From NCBI RefSeq assembly GCF_015244675.1, contig NZ_JABCQO010000003.1, forward strand, positions 1 through 64,000: DNA of 64,000 bases. The letters are read 5' to 3'. The stretch comes from Gluconobacter cerevisiae. GTDB lineage: Bacteria; Pseudomonadota; Alphaproteobacteria; Acetobacterales; Acetobacteraceae. Numbering within the stretch: position 1 is the first letter of the stretch; each line of letters starts with the position of its first letter. The translations under genes were made by a program, and so were the position numbers. A model generated the notes under the pieces. That model was not told the origin of the DNA and searched no databases. It saw only the letters and a list, made by a program, of their open reading frames with translations. Positions 43,763-54,056 of this stretch are shown here, in pieces.

Positions 43763-44211
43763 GGCAAAGAAAGTTTTGGAAAAGGGCGGGTCTAATGCCT
43801 CACCAAAGTAAATTTTTCTAATTATTAGATAGAGATTTAATTTAAAATTTACTCAAATCCTATTTTACAGTAGCCATATTATTGGATGAATGCAATAGAT
43901 TTTTAAACGAATAATATTCGTCTTGCGTAAATCTTGACCAATTTTTAGATAGCGTTCGACGCAATTGGCTTCCTAGCAAAGGGAAGCCGCGTTAGTTTTT
44001 TAATTCCGTGCTTTGACAGAGCGATGGAAAAACCATCCAAGCAACCCCCAGCTACAATGTCCGATTTCGAAAGAAAATGACAGAAGGGGAAAGGACTTGG
44101 TTTGAGGTAATTATCATCATTCACCAGACAATCTGATGGCGGACTGGCGGAACAGGATGTGGCCATATTTCAGGCCGCAAAACCAAATCCGTAATTTTGT
44201 AAAATTGTCTC
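43763..44211. other. AT-rich intergenic region on the 3' side of tRNA-Cys
   Basis: About 450 bases, very AT-rich between 43805 and 43945 (aatttttctaattattagat, aaaatttactc). A 73-codon minus frame (43945-44166) has no recognisable product or good ribosome binding site. No integrase, repeat or RNA gene is visible. It is probably a scar of mobile DNA between tRNA-Cys and the phage cassette, and must hold the promoter for the cassette if it has one. Confidence 0.55.
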
Positions 44212-44285
44212 TGGAGGTCCGGGCGGGAATCGAACCCACATACGCGGATTTGCAGTCCGCTACATCACCATTCTGCCACCGGACC
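44212..44285 (-). tRNA. tRNA-Cys (anticodon GCA)
   Basis: On the minus strand GGTCCGG (44279-44285) pairs with CCGGACC (44216-44222), discriminator T, encoded CCA (44212-44214). Anticodon loop CGGACTGCAAATCCG gives GCA. T arm GGGTTCGATTCCC is canonical. Length 74 nt with CCA. Confidence 0.98.
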
Positions 44286-44441
44286 TCGACGGAGACAAGC
44301 GCTATATCTCTCTTAGCGCCCGAAGGGTCAAGACCGATAATTGATCTTCAGAAGGATTTTTCTTCTGCTCCCGAACAGGCTATTAAGAACTGATTCACAT
44401 AACACTGTGATATAGTGCAGACTTCAAAAGCAGGAATTCTC

Positions 44442-45899
44442 ATGACTTCAGGGTGCAATAGCGCGACGAAACTGACGACTCCTCTTGGGTTGGGTCTGCT
44501 GTCGCTTCTCCTGAGTGGAACTGCTCTTGCCCAAAAATATGATGGCAGCGGTTCACCGAATTTTATTCCGCACACGCTGCAAGAAGCCCTCTCAACAGCG
44601 TATCTGACCAATCCGACGCTTCGGGAAGAACGGGCCCATCTGCGAGCAACAGATGAACAGGTTCCCACCGCACTTTCAGGCTGGCGTCCGACCGTTCAGA
44701 CGGGCATGAATCTGACTTATTATGATGGAAGTACAAATTACGCTTCAAGCGGCGGCTATCTCGGCAGTTCCCGGCGCTATCAAACGCCCGGATATACGGG
44801 AAGCGTCACCATTACCCAGCCGCTCTATCAGGGTGGAAAAACAGTTGCTGGCGTACACGCCGCAACCAACCAAATCATGGCAGAACGCGCCCATCTGATC
44901 CAGACGGAGCAGGACGTCTTTACTAACGTTGTCAACGCCTATGTCGGCATTATTGAAGACGAACAGCTATTACAGATCGCAATTAACAACGAACACGTCC
45001 TGCAGCAACAGGTTGAGGCAACCCAGGAGCGTTTTCACGTTGGTGAAATTACCCGGACCGACGTCGCACAGGCACAAGCAGCTCTCGCCAGCGCTACTGC
45101 CGAACGGCAACAGGCCGAAGGAACCCTCCAAAGCGCTCAGGCAACCTATTTGCAAGTCGTCGGAATCGCAGCGTATCCAAACCTGGAGCCGCCTCAGCCG
45201 CTGAATCTTCCTGTTCACAGTGAGCAGGAAGCCGTTGCCATCGCCGTGCAGAACAACCCTCAAGTCGTGAACGCGCTTTTTGCTGAAGCTCAACGCAAAG
45301 ACAACGTGTCCGTCCAGATTTCGCAGATCATGCCAAAGGTCTCTGCAAGCCTGAACTACCAGCACGCTGTCAATCAAGGATACGGCAACTCCCTTCAGGA
45401 TAATAAATTCGGCGAAATCGAATTTTCCATTCCTCTGTATCAAGGAGGTTCGGAATACGCCGCAATCCGAGGAGCACGTCAGGATGCACAGGCTGCCCAT
45501 CGGGAAGTCGACGTACAGCGCAGAACAGCCCTTCAGAAAGCAGCGTCAAGCTGGCAGCAGATGGTGGCTTACAAACAGTCCATTTCCAGTGATCGCATGG
45601 CCATTTCCGCAAACGTGATTGCACTCGATGGTGTGGAACGACAGGCACTTGTCGGAACAAGCACTACGCTCGCGGTTCTCCAGCAACAGCAAACTCTGCT
45701 GCAATCCCAGAGAACACTTGTTCAGCACCTTTCGAACCTTGTCACGTCTTCCTACGCGGTTGCAGCCTCGATTGGCCGATTGACAGCGGTAGACCTCAAA
45801 CTGGGTGTCCCGCTTTATGATGAAAAAGCTTATTATAACGCGGTCAAGAATAAGCTGTGGGGTATGAACGACTACGCCATCAATCAGCCTGGCCGATAA
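44442..45899 (+). CDS. tolC: TolC-family outer membrane channel
   Basis: Outer membrane exit duct for type I secretion or RND efflux. ATG 44442 follows AGGA and gives a signal peptide ending SLLLSGTALAQ. The two OEP repeats are visible: TLQEALSTAYLTNPTLREERA with LRATDEQVPTALSGWRPTV, and the second half starting around EEAVAIAVQNNPQVVNALFAEA; both have long alpha-hairpin segments rich in Gln/Ala. 485 aa. It precedes popZ-like and valS, the order typical of alphaproteobacteria. Confidence 0.93.
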   Translation: MTSGCNSATKLTTPLGLGLLSLLLSGTALAQKYDGSGSPNFIPHTLQEALSTAYLTNPTLREERAHLRATDEQVPTALSGWRPTVQTGMNLTYYDGSTNYASSGGYLGSSRRYQTPGYTGSVTITQPLYQGGKTVAGVHAATNQIMAERAHLIQTEQDVFTNVVNAYVGIIEDEQLLQIAINNEHVLQQQVEATQERFHVGEITRTDVAQAQAALASATAERQQAEGTLQSAQATYLQVVGIAAYPNLEPPQPLNLPVHSEQEAVAIAVQNNPQVVNALFAEAQRKDNVSVQISQIMPKVSASLNYQHAVNQGYGNSLQDNKFGEIEFSIPLYQGGSEYAAIRGARQDAQAAHREVDVQRRTALQKAASSWQQMVAYKQSISSDRMAISANVIALDGVERQALVGTSTTLAVLQQQQTLLQSQRTLVQHLSNLVTSSYAVAASIGRLTAVDLKLGVPLYDEKAYYNAVKNKLWGMNDYAINQPGR

Positions 45900-45911
45900 T
45901 TTTCAAACAAA

Positions 45912-46457
45912 ATGGAATATCCGAAATCTATGACTTCTTCTGATTTGAACCAGCATGAACAACACGACGGCGAAGCCATGACGGACGTTCTGAGTTCCAT
46001 TAGGCGCATTCTTCATGACGATCCCACTCCGGCGGCGGCATCTGAGGGCACACAGGACAGCACACACCAAGGAGAAGAACTGACACTCGACAGTTCCATG
46101 ATGGTGGCGTCTCCATCACCTTCTGTAACGACCGTTCCCATTTCAACAGCCACTCCTTCAACGGCAGAAGCGACGACTGCAGTTCATACAGAAAGCGAGC
46201 AGAACCGGAATGACCTTATGAATGCCCAGACGGTCGCAGCGGCGGAACGCTCTCTTGATGAGCTTCATGCCGCATTCAGCGGCACGATTCCTCTGGCATC
46301 AGATACAGTCATCAGTCGCGGAAGCGGCCTGACGATCGAAGATATGGTTCGTAGCGAAGTTCGTAGCATGGTCCGGACATGGCTGGACGCCCACTTGCCG
46401 TCGCTGGTTGAAATTCTTGTCCGTGCAGAAATTGCCCGTCTGCGTCCGCGGGAGTAA
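45912..46457 (+). CDS. popZ: PopZ-like polar organising protein (DUF2497)
   Basis: 181 aa (175 if the in-frame ATG at 45930 is used; neither has a strong RBS). The N-terminal helix MTDVLSSIRRILHDDP matches the partner-binding helix of PopZ; the C-terminal IEDMVRSEVRSMVRTWLDAHLPSLVEILVRAEIARL is the DUF2497 oligomerisation region. In Caulobacter PopZ forms the polar microdomain that anchors ParB/centromere. The linker here is Ser/Thr-rich (SPSPSVTTVPISTATPSTAE) instead of the Pro/Glu/Asp-rich Caulobacter linker. Placement between tolC and valS supports the call. Confidence 0.85.
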   Translation: MEYPKSMTSSDLNQHEQHDGEAMTDVLSSIRRILHDDPTPAAASEGTQDSTHQGEELTLDSSMMVASPSPSVTTVPISTATPSTAEATTAVHTESEQNRNDLMNAQTVAAAERSLDELHAAFSGTIPLASDTVISRGSGLTIEDMVRSEVRSMVRTWLDAHLPSLVEILVRAEIARLRPRE

Positions 46458-46512
46458 GAAGGACGGTGGAAGAGCATTCTTCCACCTGCTGTACTGACTG
46501 TCCTGGATAACC

Positions 46513-49179
46513 ATGCTCGAAAAAAGCTTCGTCCCCGCCGACCATGAAAATGCCCTCTATGACGCGTGGGAGAAAAGCGGCGCTTTCCGGGCTCACCCTG
46601 ACAGACCCGGTGAGCCTTTTTCGATCATGTTTCCCCCGCCAAACGTCACCGGAACACTTCACCTCGGGCATTCACTGAACTTCGTCCTTCAGGACATGCT
46701 GATCCGCTGGAAACGTCAGGAAGGCTTCAATGTCCTCTGGCAACCCGGAACAGACCATGCCGGCATTGCGACGCAGATGGTTGTCGAGCGTGCTCTCGAC
46801 AAAGAAGGCACCAGCAGAACCGCTCTGGGACGCGAAGGTTTTCTTGAACGTGTCTGGGACTGGAAACAGGAATATGGCGGGACCATCGTCCAGCAGCTTC
46901 GCAAACTTGGCGCTTCGGCGGATTGGGAGCGTGAGCGTTTCACAATGGACGAGGGACTATCCCGCGCGGTCCGTAAGGTTTTCGTCACCCTTTACAAGGA
47001 AGGGCTGATTTACCGGGATCGACGACTGGTCAACTGGGACCCGAAATTCCGCTCTGCCATATCGGATCTGGAAGTGGAGAACCACGAGACTAAAGGGTCC
47101 ATGTGGTACATCCGCTACCCGCTGGAAGACGGCCGGGCCATCACTGTCGCCACGACGCGCCCGGAAACAATGCTCGGTGACGTCGCAGTCGCGGTTCATC
47201 CTGAGGACGAACGCTACGCCGACATGATCGGGAAAACGGTGATTCTGCCGCTGACAGGACGCTGCATTCCCGTTGTTGCCGATCTGCATTCCGATCCGGA
47301 AAAAGGCACAGGTGCCGTCAAGATCACGCCAGCCCATGATTTCAACGATTTTGAAGTCGGCAAACGTCACAATCTGCCAACCCCGACAGTTCTCGATGAA
47401 ACCGCCTGTCTGTGGATTGAAGAAATCCGCCCTGAACTCCGGGATATCGAAGGTCTCTCTTCGCTCGCATTTGTCGAAACCCTGCACGGTCTGAGCCGTG
47501 AAGAGGGCCGCAAACAGGTCGTTGCCGAGCTTGAACGGCTGGAATGGCTGGAAAAGGTCGAACCCCACAAACTACAGGTTCCCCATGCAGAACGTGGCGG
47601 CGCCATTGTTGAGCCGCGCTTGACGCTTCAGTGGTACTGCGATGCGAAGACGCTCTCTGGCCCTGCAGTAGAAGCGGTCGAAAGCGGGAAAATCACTTTC
47701 GAACCCCGCCAGTGGGAAAACACATTCCATGCCTGGATGCGCGACATCCAACCCTGGTGCATCAGCCGCCAGCTTTGGTGGGGACATCGCATCCCGGCAT
47801 GGTATGGCACGGACGGTAAGGTTTACGTTGCTGAAAATGAGCAGGAAGCTCAGGCTCAGGCCGGTGAGGGCGTGGCGCTCTCACAGGATGAAGACGTTCT
47901 GGACACCTGGTTCAGTTCCGCGCTCTGGCCGTTCACCACGCTCGGCTGGCCTGACAAGACGGAAGAACTGGCGCGCTATTATCCGACCAGTGTGCTCGTC
48001 ACAGGCTTTGACATCATTTTCTTCTGGGTCGCCCGGATGATGATGATGGGGCTGCATTTCATGGACGATGTTCCGTTTCGGACTGTCCTGATTCATGGGC
48101 TGGTCCGGGACGAAAAAGGACAGAAAATGTCCAAGTCCAAAGGTAATGGTCTAGACCCGCTGGATCTCGTTGCCGAATTCGGGGCGGATGCGACGCGCCT
48201 TGCGATCTGTGCGGGGACAGGGCCGGGACGGGACATCAAGCTTGGGCGCAAGCGGGTTGAGGAACATCGCGCATTCATTACAAAACTCTGGAATGCTGCG
48301 CGCTTCCTTGAAATGAATGGGGCGACACCAACGGAAGGCTTCGATCCGGCCAGCGTCAAGAGTGCGCTTGGGCGCTGGATCCTGACGGAAGCCAACGATG
48401 CGGTGGCTGAAGCAGGGCGCGCGCTTTCGGCCTATCGTTTCGATGAATATGCCAATTGCTGCTACCGTTTCGTCTGGAGCCGGTTCTGTGACTGGTTCGT
48501 GGAATTCTCGAAGCCTGTCTTTGCTGCGGAGAACGCGGAAACCATCGAACTCCGGGCTGTCAGCGCACATGTTCTCGGGCTGATCCTGCGCCTGATGCAG
48601 CCGGTTATTCCGTTCGTGACGGCTACGCTGTGGAAGGAACTGGGCTATGCCGGGGCTTTCGAAGAGAGCCGCTGGCCGGAACCCATGCAGGTTGATCGGG
48701 CAGATAAAGCCCGTTCGGAGTTGGACTGGGTTATTCGCCTGATCAGTGATGTGCGGACCGTACGCTCGGAAATGAACATCCCGCCATCACAAAAAGCACC
48801 GTTGCTTCTGCGGGATGCGACTGCGGAAAATCTGGGCCGTGCGCAGACATGGGCGGAAGCCATTGGCCGAATGGCACGGGTTTCGGAAGTTGGAGTTGTG
48901 GGAGAGGATGCGCACCGTAATGCGGCGCAGATCGTTCTCGACGAAGCCACTGTTTTCATTCCGCTCGAGGGGCTGATTGATCTGGATGCGGAGCGGGCGC
49001 GTCTCGCCAAGGAAGCGACCCGGATCGAAGGCGAAATTCTCAAAGTGACACGCAAGCTGGACAATGCGGACTTCATCGCTCGCGCCAAACCGGAGGTGGT
49101 GGAAGAAAACAGAGACCGTCTGACGTCATTCCAGAGCGATCTGGCTCGCCTCAAAGCGGCTCTGGGGCGCCTTGCCTGA
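46513..49179 (+). CDS. valS: Valyl-tRNA synthetase
   Basis: Class Ia synthetase charging tRNA-Val. The HIGH motif is HLGHS (about 51-55) in PPPNVTGTLHLGHSLN; KMSKS is at 538-542 (QKMSKSKGNGLDP). The CP1 editing domain holds TTRPETMLGDVAVAVHP and the C-terminus is the coiled coil seen in ValS (ARLAKEATRIEGEILKVTRKL). 888 aa. Its last codons overlap the TTG start of the next gene. Confidence 0.98.
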   Translation: MLEKSFVPADHENALYDAWEKSGAFRAHPDRPGEPFSIMFPPPNVTGTLHLGHSLNFVLQDMLIRWKRQEGFNVLWQPGTDHAGIATQMVVERALDKEGTSRTALGREGFLERVWDWKQEYGGTIVQQLRKLGASADWERERFTMDEGLSRAVRKVFVTLYKEGLIYRDRRLVNWDPKFRSAISDLEVENHETKGSMWYIRYPLEDGRAITVATTRPETMLGDVAVAVHPEDERYADMIGKTVILPLTGRCIPVVADLHSDPEKGTGAVKITPAHDFNDFEVGKRHNLPTPTVLDETACLWIEEIRPELRDIEGLSSLAFVETLHGLSREEGRKQVVAELERLEWLEKVEPHKLQVPHAERGGAIVEPRLTLQWYCDAKTLSGPAVEAVESGKITFEPRQWENTFHAWMRDIQPWCISRQLWWGHRIPAWYGTDGKVYVAENEQEAQAQAGEGVALSQDEDVLDTWFSSALWPFTTLGWPDKTEELARYYPTSVLVTGFDIIFFWVARMMMMGLHFMDDVPFRTVLIHGLVRDEKGQKMSKSKGNGLDPLDLVAEFGADATRLAICAGTGPGRDIKLGRKRVEEHRAFITKLWNAARFLEMNGATPTEGFDPASVKSALGRWILTEANDAVAEAGRALSAYRFDEYANCCYRFVWSRFCDWFVEFSKPVFAAENAETIELRAVSAHVLGLILRLMQPVIPFVTATLWKELGYAGAFEESRWPEPMQVDRADKARSELDWVIRLISDVRTVRSEMNIPPSQKAPLLLRDATAENLGRAQTWAEAIGRMARVSEVGVVGEDAHRNAAQIVLDEATVFIPLEGLIDLDAERARLAKEATRIEGEILKVTRKLDNADFIARAKPEVVEENRDRLTSFQSDLARLKAALGRLA

Positions 49180-50053
49180 CTTCAGAACATCCGTCAGCCT
49201 TGGTGCCGTCATTCTTGCCGTTATGGCGGGAATGGCCGCAGCGAGACCGCTGCCGGAAGGGCGAAGCCTTGAGCATGCCGCCATAGCGGGCGAGCATCTT
49301 GATGTTTCGGTCTTCAAACCCGCATCTTGCACGATCAGGGCGATCCTGATCGTGCTGGCAGGCAAAGAGCGCGATAGCGCGACGTATCGCGACAACACTA
49401 TTCCGCTGGCCAGACATGAATGCAGTCTGGTGTTCGCGCCCAATTTTCCCTTATCGCGATTTCCCGTCCAGCAATATCAGCGGGGAGGATTTCCGGTTTT
49501 GTCACAGAGGGCGGCTCCAGCTTCCCTGTACATGAAACCGCTGGAGCAGTGGGCTCGCAGCGTTGCCGAGGAACCGCATCTTCCGATTATTCTGATAGGA
49601 CATTCCGCAGGGGCACAATATCTGGAGCGGGTCGAAGCGTATGTTCCTGGCGAGGAGGTCATGACGGTCATCATGAATCCTGCCACCTATGTCGAACCGG
49701 AGACGGAGACACCTGTTCCGTACGGATTTCATAACTGGCCTGAACCAGCCAGTCTTCCGGACCTTAAGCGCTATCTCTCACGGAATATCGCAATTATTCT
49801 GGGTGCAGAGGATACCACACCTTCGCTACCGGGAGAGCGCGTTCCCGACGCTGCGGGGCAGGGCCGAAACCATCTTGAACGCGGACAATGGGCTTATGCC
49901 CAGGGCCGCGAACAGGCTGAGAGGCTCAATGTTCCCTTTGGCTGGACGATTACGCTCGTTCCGGCGACGGGTCATGTTGCATCCAAGATGCTGGCGTCCG
50001 CGGAGTTGCAGGACGCCGTTGAGACCGCAATCAGGTCCGCGTCTTCACGATGA
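49172..50053 (+). CDS. Secreted alpha/beta hydrolase
   Basis: Alpha/beta-hydrolase fold with nucleophile elbow GHSAG (Ser145) and a late His in [10 protein letters not shown]; Asp probably in LGAEDTTPS. The TTG at 49172 is chosen because it alone gives a complete signal peptide (ending VMAGMAAA); it overlaps the valS stop. 293 aa. Substrate unknown. The 3' end overlaps that of the convergent ilvD by 23 bp. Confidence 0.78.
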   Translation: MPDFRTSVSLGAVILAVMAGMAAARPLPEGRSLEHAAIAGEHLDVSVFKPASCTIRAILIVLAGKERDSATYRDNTIPLARHECSLVFAPNFPLSRFPVQQYQRGGFPVLSQRAAPASLYMKPLEQWARSVAEEPHLPIILIGHSAGAQYLERVEAYVPGEEVMTVIMNPATYVEPETETPVPYGFHNWPEPASLPDLKRYLSRNIAIILGAEDTTPSLPGERVPDAAGQGRNHLERGQWAYAQGREQAERLNVPFGWTITLVPATGHVASKMLASAELQDAVETAIRSASSR

Positions 50054-51887
50054 TCTGAGACAGATCACGGACGGCGCCATGCGCTGCACTCGTGGTCATG
50101 GCAGCATAGGCCTGAAGGGCTTTTGAAACGACGCGCTCGCGATCGGGCTTCCACGCATTTGCGCCACGCGCGTTCATCCGCTCCCGCCGATCAGCGAGAT
50201 CGGCATCTGCAACAGCGAGATACAGGCCGCGGTTGGGAATGTCGATCTCGATGCGGTCGCCGTCTTCGACCAGTCCGATCAGGCCACCTTCGGCAGCTTC
50301 CGGGGACATGTGTCCGATGGACAGGCCCGAGCTTCCGCCTGAGAAGCGGCCATCCGTAATCAGAGCGCAGACTTTGCCGAGGCCCTTCGATTTCAGATAG
50401 CTCGTCGGGTACAGCATTTCCTGCATCCCTGGTCCGCCCTTGGGGCCTTCGTAGCGGATAACCACGACATCTCCGGCCACGATGCGGTTGCCGAGAATGG
50501 CCGCCACGGCATCGTCCTGACTTTCGAACACGCGCGCTGTTCCCGTGAAAGTCAGGATGCTGGCTTCAACGCCTGCCGTTTTGACGATGGCGCCATCTTC
50601 GGCGAGGTTACCGTAGAGCACGGCCAGGCCGCCATCCTGCGAGAAGGCGTGGGCCTTATCACGCAGGACACCGGCTTCACGATCCTGATCCAGTTCGTGA
50701 TAGCGGCTGGATTGCGAGAAGGCGTGGACGGTGCGGACATTGCCGGGAGCAGCCTTGAACAGATGGGCGGCTTCCGCATTTCCGTTCAGAATATCCCATT
50801 TTTTCAGCGCATCGCCGAGCGTGGGCGCGTGGACGGTCGGGACGCTTGTGTCGATCAGACCCGCACGATTCAGCTCCCCCAGAATGGCAGGGATACCACC
50901 AGCACGATGCACGTCTTCCATGTGCACGTCGTTCTTGGCGGGAGCGACCTTGCACAGATTGGGCACACCGCGCGACAGGCGGTCGATGTCGTGCATGTGG
51001 AAGTCAACGCCCCCTTCGCTGGCAGCAGCCAGAAGATGCAGGACCGTGTTGGTCGAACCGCCCATGGCGATATCGAGCGTCATGGCGTTCTCGAAAGCCG
51101 CGCGGGTTGCGATACTGCGGGGCAGGGCGGAGGCGTCGTCCTGTTCGTACCAGCGACGTGCCAGTTCCACGACCAGACGGCCAGCGCTCAGGAACAGCTC
51201 GCGACGGTCGCTGTGTGTGGCGAGAAGCGAGCCATTTCCGGGAAGGGACAGGCCCAGCGCTTCGGTCAGACAGTTCATGGAATTGGCAGTGAACATGCCC
51301 GAACAGGAGCCGCAGGTCGGGCAGGCGGAGCGTTCGATCTGTTCTGACTCGCTGTCAGAAACGGCTGGATCGGCAGCCGCGACCATCGAGTCAACAAGAT
51401 CCAGCTTGCGTGTCACACCTGGACCGTTGATCTTTCCCGCTTCCATCGGGCCACCGGAGACGAACACGACGGGGATGTTCAGGCGCATGGACGCCATCAG
51501 CATGCCCGGCGTGATCTTGTCGCAGTTGCTGATGCAGACAATGGCATCTGCGCAATGGGCGTTGACCATGTATTCCACGGAATCCGCGATCAATTCGCGC
51601 GAAGGCAGGGAATACAGCATTCCGCCATGACCCATCGCGATGCCGTCGTCGACTGCGATCGTGTTGAATTCCTTGGCAATTCCGCCCACTTCCTCGATCG
51701 CGGATGCCACCAGACTGCCCATGTCTTTCAGATGGACATGGCCGGGGACGAACTGCGTAAAGGAATTGGCTATGGCGATAATGGGCTTGCCGAAATCGCC
51801 ATCCTTCATGCCCGTCGCCCGCCAAAGCGCACGGGCGCCAGCCATGTTGCGACCGTGAGTGGTGGTGCGGGAGCGATAGGCGGGCAT
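50031..51887 (-). CDS. ilvD: Dihydroxy-acid dehydratase
   Basis: Fe-S enzyme of branched-chain amino acid and pantothenate synthesis, making 2-oxo acids from dihydroxy acids. ATG 51887 ([20 protein letters not shown]) equals the usual N-terminus; an ATG 15 bases earlier is possible. Cluster cysteines lie in [14 protein letters not shown] and [31 protein letters not shown] is the C-terminal signature. 618 aa, standard. Its 3' end overlaps that of the convergent hydrolase gene. Confidence 0.97.
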   Translation of the reverse strand: MPAYRSRTTTHGRNMAGARALWRATGMKDGDFGKPIIAIANSFTQFVPGHVHLKDMGSLVASAIEEVGGIAKEFNTIAVDDGIAMGHGGMLYSLPSRELIADSVEYMVNAHCADAIVCISNCDKITPGMLMASMRLNIPVVFVSGGPMEAGKINGPGVTRKLDLVDSMVAAADPAVSDSESEQIERSACPTCGSCSGMFTANSMNCLTEALGLSLPGNGSLLATHSDRRELFLSAGRLVVELARRWYEQDDASALPRSIATRAAFENAMTLDIAMGGSTNTVLHLLAAASEGGVDFHMHDIDRLSRGVPNLCKVAPAKNDVHMEDVHRAGGIPAILGELNRAGLIDTSVPTVHAPTLGDALKKWDILNGNAEAAHLFKAAPGNVRTVHAFSQSSRYHELDQDREAGVLRDKAHAFSQDGGLAVLYGNLAEDGAIVKTAGVEASILTFTGTARVFESQDDAVAAILGNRIVAGDVVVIRYEGPKGGPGMQEMLYPTSYLKSKGLGKVCALITDGRFSGGSSGLSIGHMSPEAAEGGLIGLVEDGDRIEIDIPNRGLYLAVADADLADRRERMNARGANAWKPDRERVVSKALQAYAAMTTSAAHGAVRDLSQIIVKTRT

Positions 51888-52039
51888 GGAGCAGACTTTC
51901 ATGACGGAAGAAGGCCCTGATCCATAGCGAATCAGACGCACAGAAGCCAGTGCAGGAAAGATATGAAAACCGAGGGGTGCTCCTCTTGCCCGAAAGTCTC
52001 CGTCCGGTCCAAACTCGCAACAAAGATCAGGAGCCTTTT

Positions 52040-53983
52040 GTGAGACGTCATTTTCTGAGCCTCGGTACAGCTCTGGCTGCAACCTGCCTGTGTGCAGCAC
52101 AAGCCGCCGAACCCACTTCCAGCCTGCCAGTCACGCCCGACATGATCCAGACCGGCAGCGATATTCCTGCCCATTTGAACATGCCTGCAATCGAGCGTGA
52201 CTACATCAAACGCGACGTCATGATTCCGATGCGCGACGGTATCAAGCTCCATACCGTCATCGTCATTCCCAAAGACGCCAAAAACGCTCCGATACTGCTG
52301 ACTCGTACGCCTTATAATGCCAGCAGGCGTACTGGGCGGGATTCCGATATACGCACCATGCGCGAACTCCTGCCCCAGGGAGACGACGTGTTTGTGGATG
52401 GTGGATATATCCGCGTGTTTCAGGATATCCGGGGCAAATACGGCTCACAGGGTGATTACATCATGACCCGCCCGCCCATCGGTCCGCTGAACCCGACGAA
52501 AACGGATGATACGACCGACGCGTGGGATACGGTCGACTGGCTGGTCAAGAACGTGCCGCAGGGGAATGGCCGCGTCGGCATGACCGGATCGTCCTATGAG
52601 GGCTGGACGGTCGTCATGGCGCTGTTGGACCCGCATCCGGCCCTGAAGGTTGCCTCTCCGGAAAGCCCGATGGCTGATGGCTGGATGGGCGATGACTGGT
52701 TCCATTACGGCGCATTCCGCCAGCCCAGTCTGGATTATTTTGCAGGGCAGATGGCGGCCGCGGGCTCTGGCGTTTCGATCGACCGCCCTGATGAGGACGA
52801 CTACACGACGCTCCTTGCGGATGTTTCCACAGGCAATTTCGCGACGAAAGCCGGGCTGGACCAGTTTCCCTGGTGGCGCCGCATGAAAGCGCATCCGGCT
52901 TATGATGCTTTCTGGCAGGATCAGGCGCTGGATCAGCTGATCGTGAAAAAGCCGCTCAAGGTTCCGACCATCTGGGAACAGGGGCTGTGGGATCAGGAAG
53001 ACATGTGGGGGGCGATCCATTCCTGGATGAACCTCAAGGCGCACCACACGCAGGTTCCGAACATTCTCGTCATGGGGCCGTGGCGCCATAGCGGCGTGAA
53101 CTATGACGGCTCCACGCTTGGTCCGCTGCGTTTCAATGGCGATACGGCGCTGTGGTATCGTGCCAATGTCATGCGTCCGTTCTTTGATCATTACCTGAAG
53201 AACGCGCCCGATCCGCATCTGGACGAAGCCATCATTTACAATACCGGCGAGAACCACTGGGATCACTTCCGCAACTGGCTGAACGACTGCGGCACGTCCT
53301 GCATGCAGAAGGGTGAGCGTCTGTATCTCCAGCCTGATCATGGTCTTGCGTTCAAGCGGACGCTGCCCGGAACGGACAGCTATGTGGCCGATCCGGCGCA
53401 TCCGGTGCCGTTTGTCGAGCGTCCCTACATGATGGACGGAGATCCGCGCTGGAAGCCCTGGCTTGTGTCCGATCAGCGCTTTGCCGAAAGCCGCCCGGAT
53501 GTCCTGACCTACGAGACCCCCGTTCTCGATGCGCCGGTGCGGGTTTCGGGCGTGCCGACGGCGGATCTGTTCGCTTCGACCACCGGAACGGATGCGGACT
53601 GGGTCGTGAAGATTATCGACGTCCAGCCCGGTCATACGCCGGACAATCCCAAAATGGGCGGGTATGAGCTGTCGATGTCCATGGATATTTTCCGGGGCCG
53701 CTACCGGCAGAACTTTGCTCATCCTTCCGCCATTCCGGCGGGACAGGTGCAGGAATACCACTTCACGCTTCCGGCCATGAACCATGTGTTCCTCAAGGGG
53801 CACCGGATCATGATCCAGATCCAGTCGAGCTGGTTCCCGCTCTACGATCGCAATCCCCAGACCTTCGTGCCGAACATTTTCGACGCCAAGGCGCCGGATT
53901 ACCGTGCGGCCACACAGACCATCCACCGGGGCGGCGATCATGCCAGCGCCGTTTGGCTCCCGGTCGTCACGGCAGCACCGTAA
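52040..53983 (+). CDS. Alpha-amino acid ester hydrolase (CocE/X-Pro family)
   Basis: Secreted serine hydrolase of the CocE/NonD/S15 group. GTG 52040 follows AGGAG and gives signal peptide [22 protein letters not shown]. Nucleophile Ser185 (GSSYEGW), Asp318 (WDQED) and His350 (GPWRHSG) have spacings of 133 and 32, as in Acetobacter turbidans AEH. An acidic cluster Asp219, Glu320, Asp321, which binds the alpha-amino group in that enzyme class, is also present. Known AEHs acylate beta-lactam nuclei with amino acid esters; the natural substrate is unknown. 647 aa. A terminator follows. Confidence 0.88.
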   Translation: MRRHFLSLGTALAATCLCAAQAAEPTSSLPVTPDMIQTGSDIPAHLNMPAIERDYIKRDVMIPMRDGIKLHTVIVIPKDAKNAPILLTRTPYNASRRTGRDSDIRTMRELLPQGDDVFVDGGYIRVFQDIRGKYGSQGDYIMTRPPIGPLNPTKTDDTTDAWDTVDWLVKNVPQGNGRVGMTGSSYEGWTVVMALLDPHPALKVASPESPMADGWMGDDWFHYGAFRQPSLDYFAGQMAAAGSGVSIDRPDEDDYTTLLADVSTGNFATKAGLDQFPWWRRMKAHPAYDAFWQDQALDQLIVKKPLKVPTIWEQGLWDQEDMWGAIHSWMNLKAHHTQVPNILVMGPWRHSGVNYDGSTLGPLRFNGDTALWYRANVMRPFFDHYLKNAPDPHLDEAIIYNTGENHWDHFRNWLNDCGTSCMQKGERLYLQPDHGLAFKRTLPGTDSYVADPAHPVPFVERPYMMDGDPRWKPWLVSDQRFAESRPDVLTYETPVLDAPVRVSGVPTADLFASTTGTDADWVVKIIDVQPGHTPDNPKMGGYELSMSMDIFRGRYRQNFAHPSAIPAGQVQEYHFTLPAMNHVFLKGHRIMIQIQSSWFPLYDRNPQTFVPNIFDAKAPDYRAATQTIHRGGDHASAVWLPVVTAAP

Positions 53984-54012
53984 TTCATTCAGCAAACTCG
54001 TCAGACAGGTTC

Positions 54013-54042
54013 GGCCTCCCCATATGGGGAGGCTGTCCTTTT
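54013..54042 (+). terminator. Terminator after the ester hydrolase
   Basis: GCCTCCCC (54014-54021) and GGGGAGGC (54026-54033) pair around ATAT, followed by tgtcctttt. It separates the hydrolase from msrA. Confidence 0.8.
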
Positions 54043-54056
54043 AACGGAGCATCATC

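Noticed and set aside
43945-44166. 73-codon minus-strand frame beside tRNA-Cys
   Set aside because: No ribosome binding site, no family, atypical residue mix; likely chance in AT-rich DNA.
39407-44285. Attachment-site duplication of the tRNA-Cys 3' end flanking the phage cassette
   Set aside because: I looked for a copy of the tRNA 3' sequence near 39400-39720 and saw none; integration into the tRNA is not supported directly.
52445-53995. 516-codon minus-strand open frame antisense to the ester hydrolase
   Set aside because: His/Arg-rich shadow with no recognisable domain; the plus strand carries the catalytic triad.
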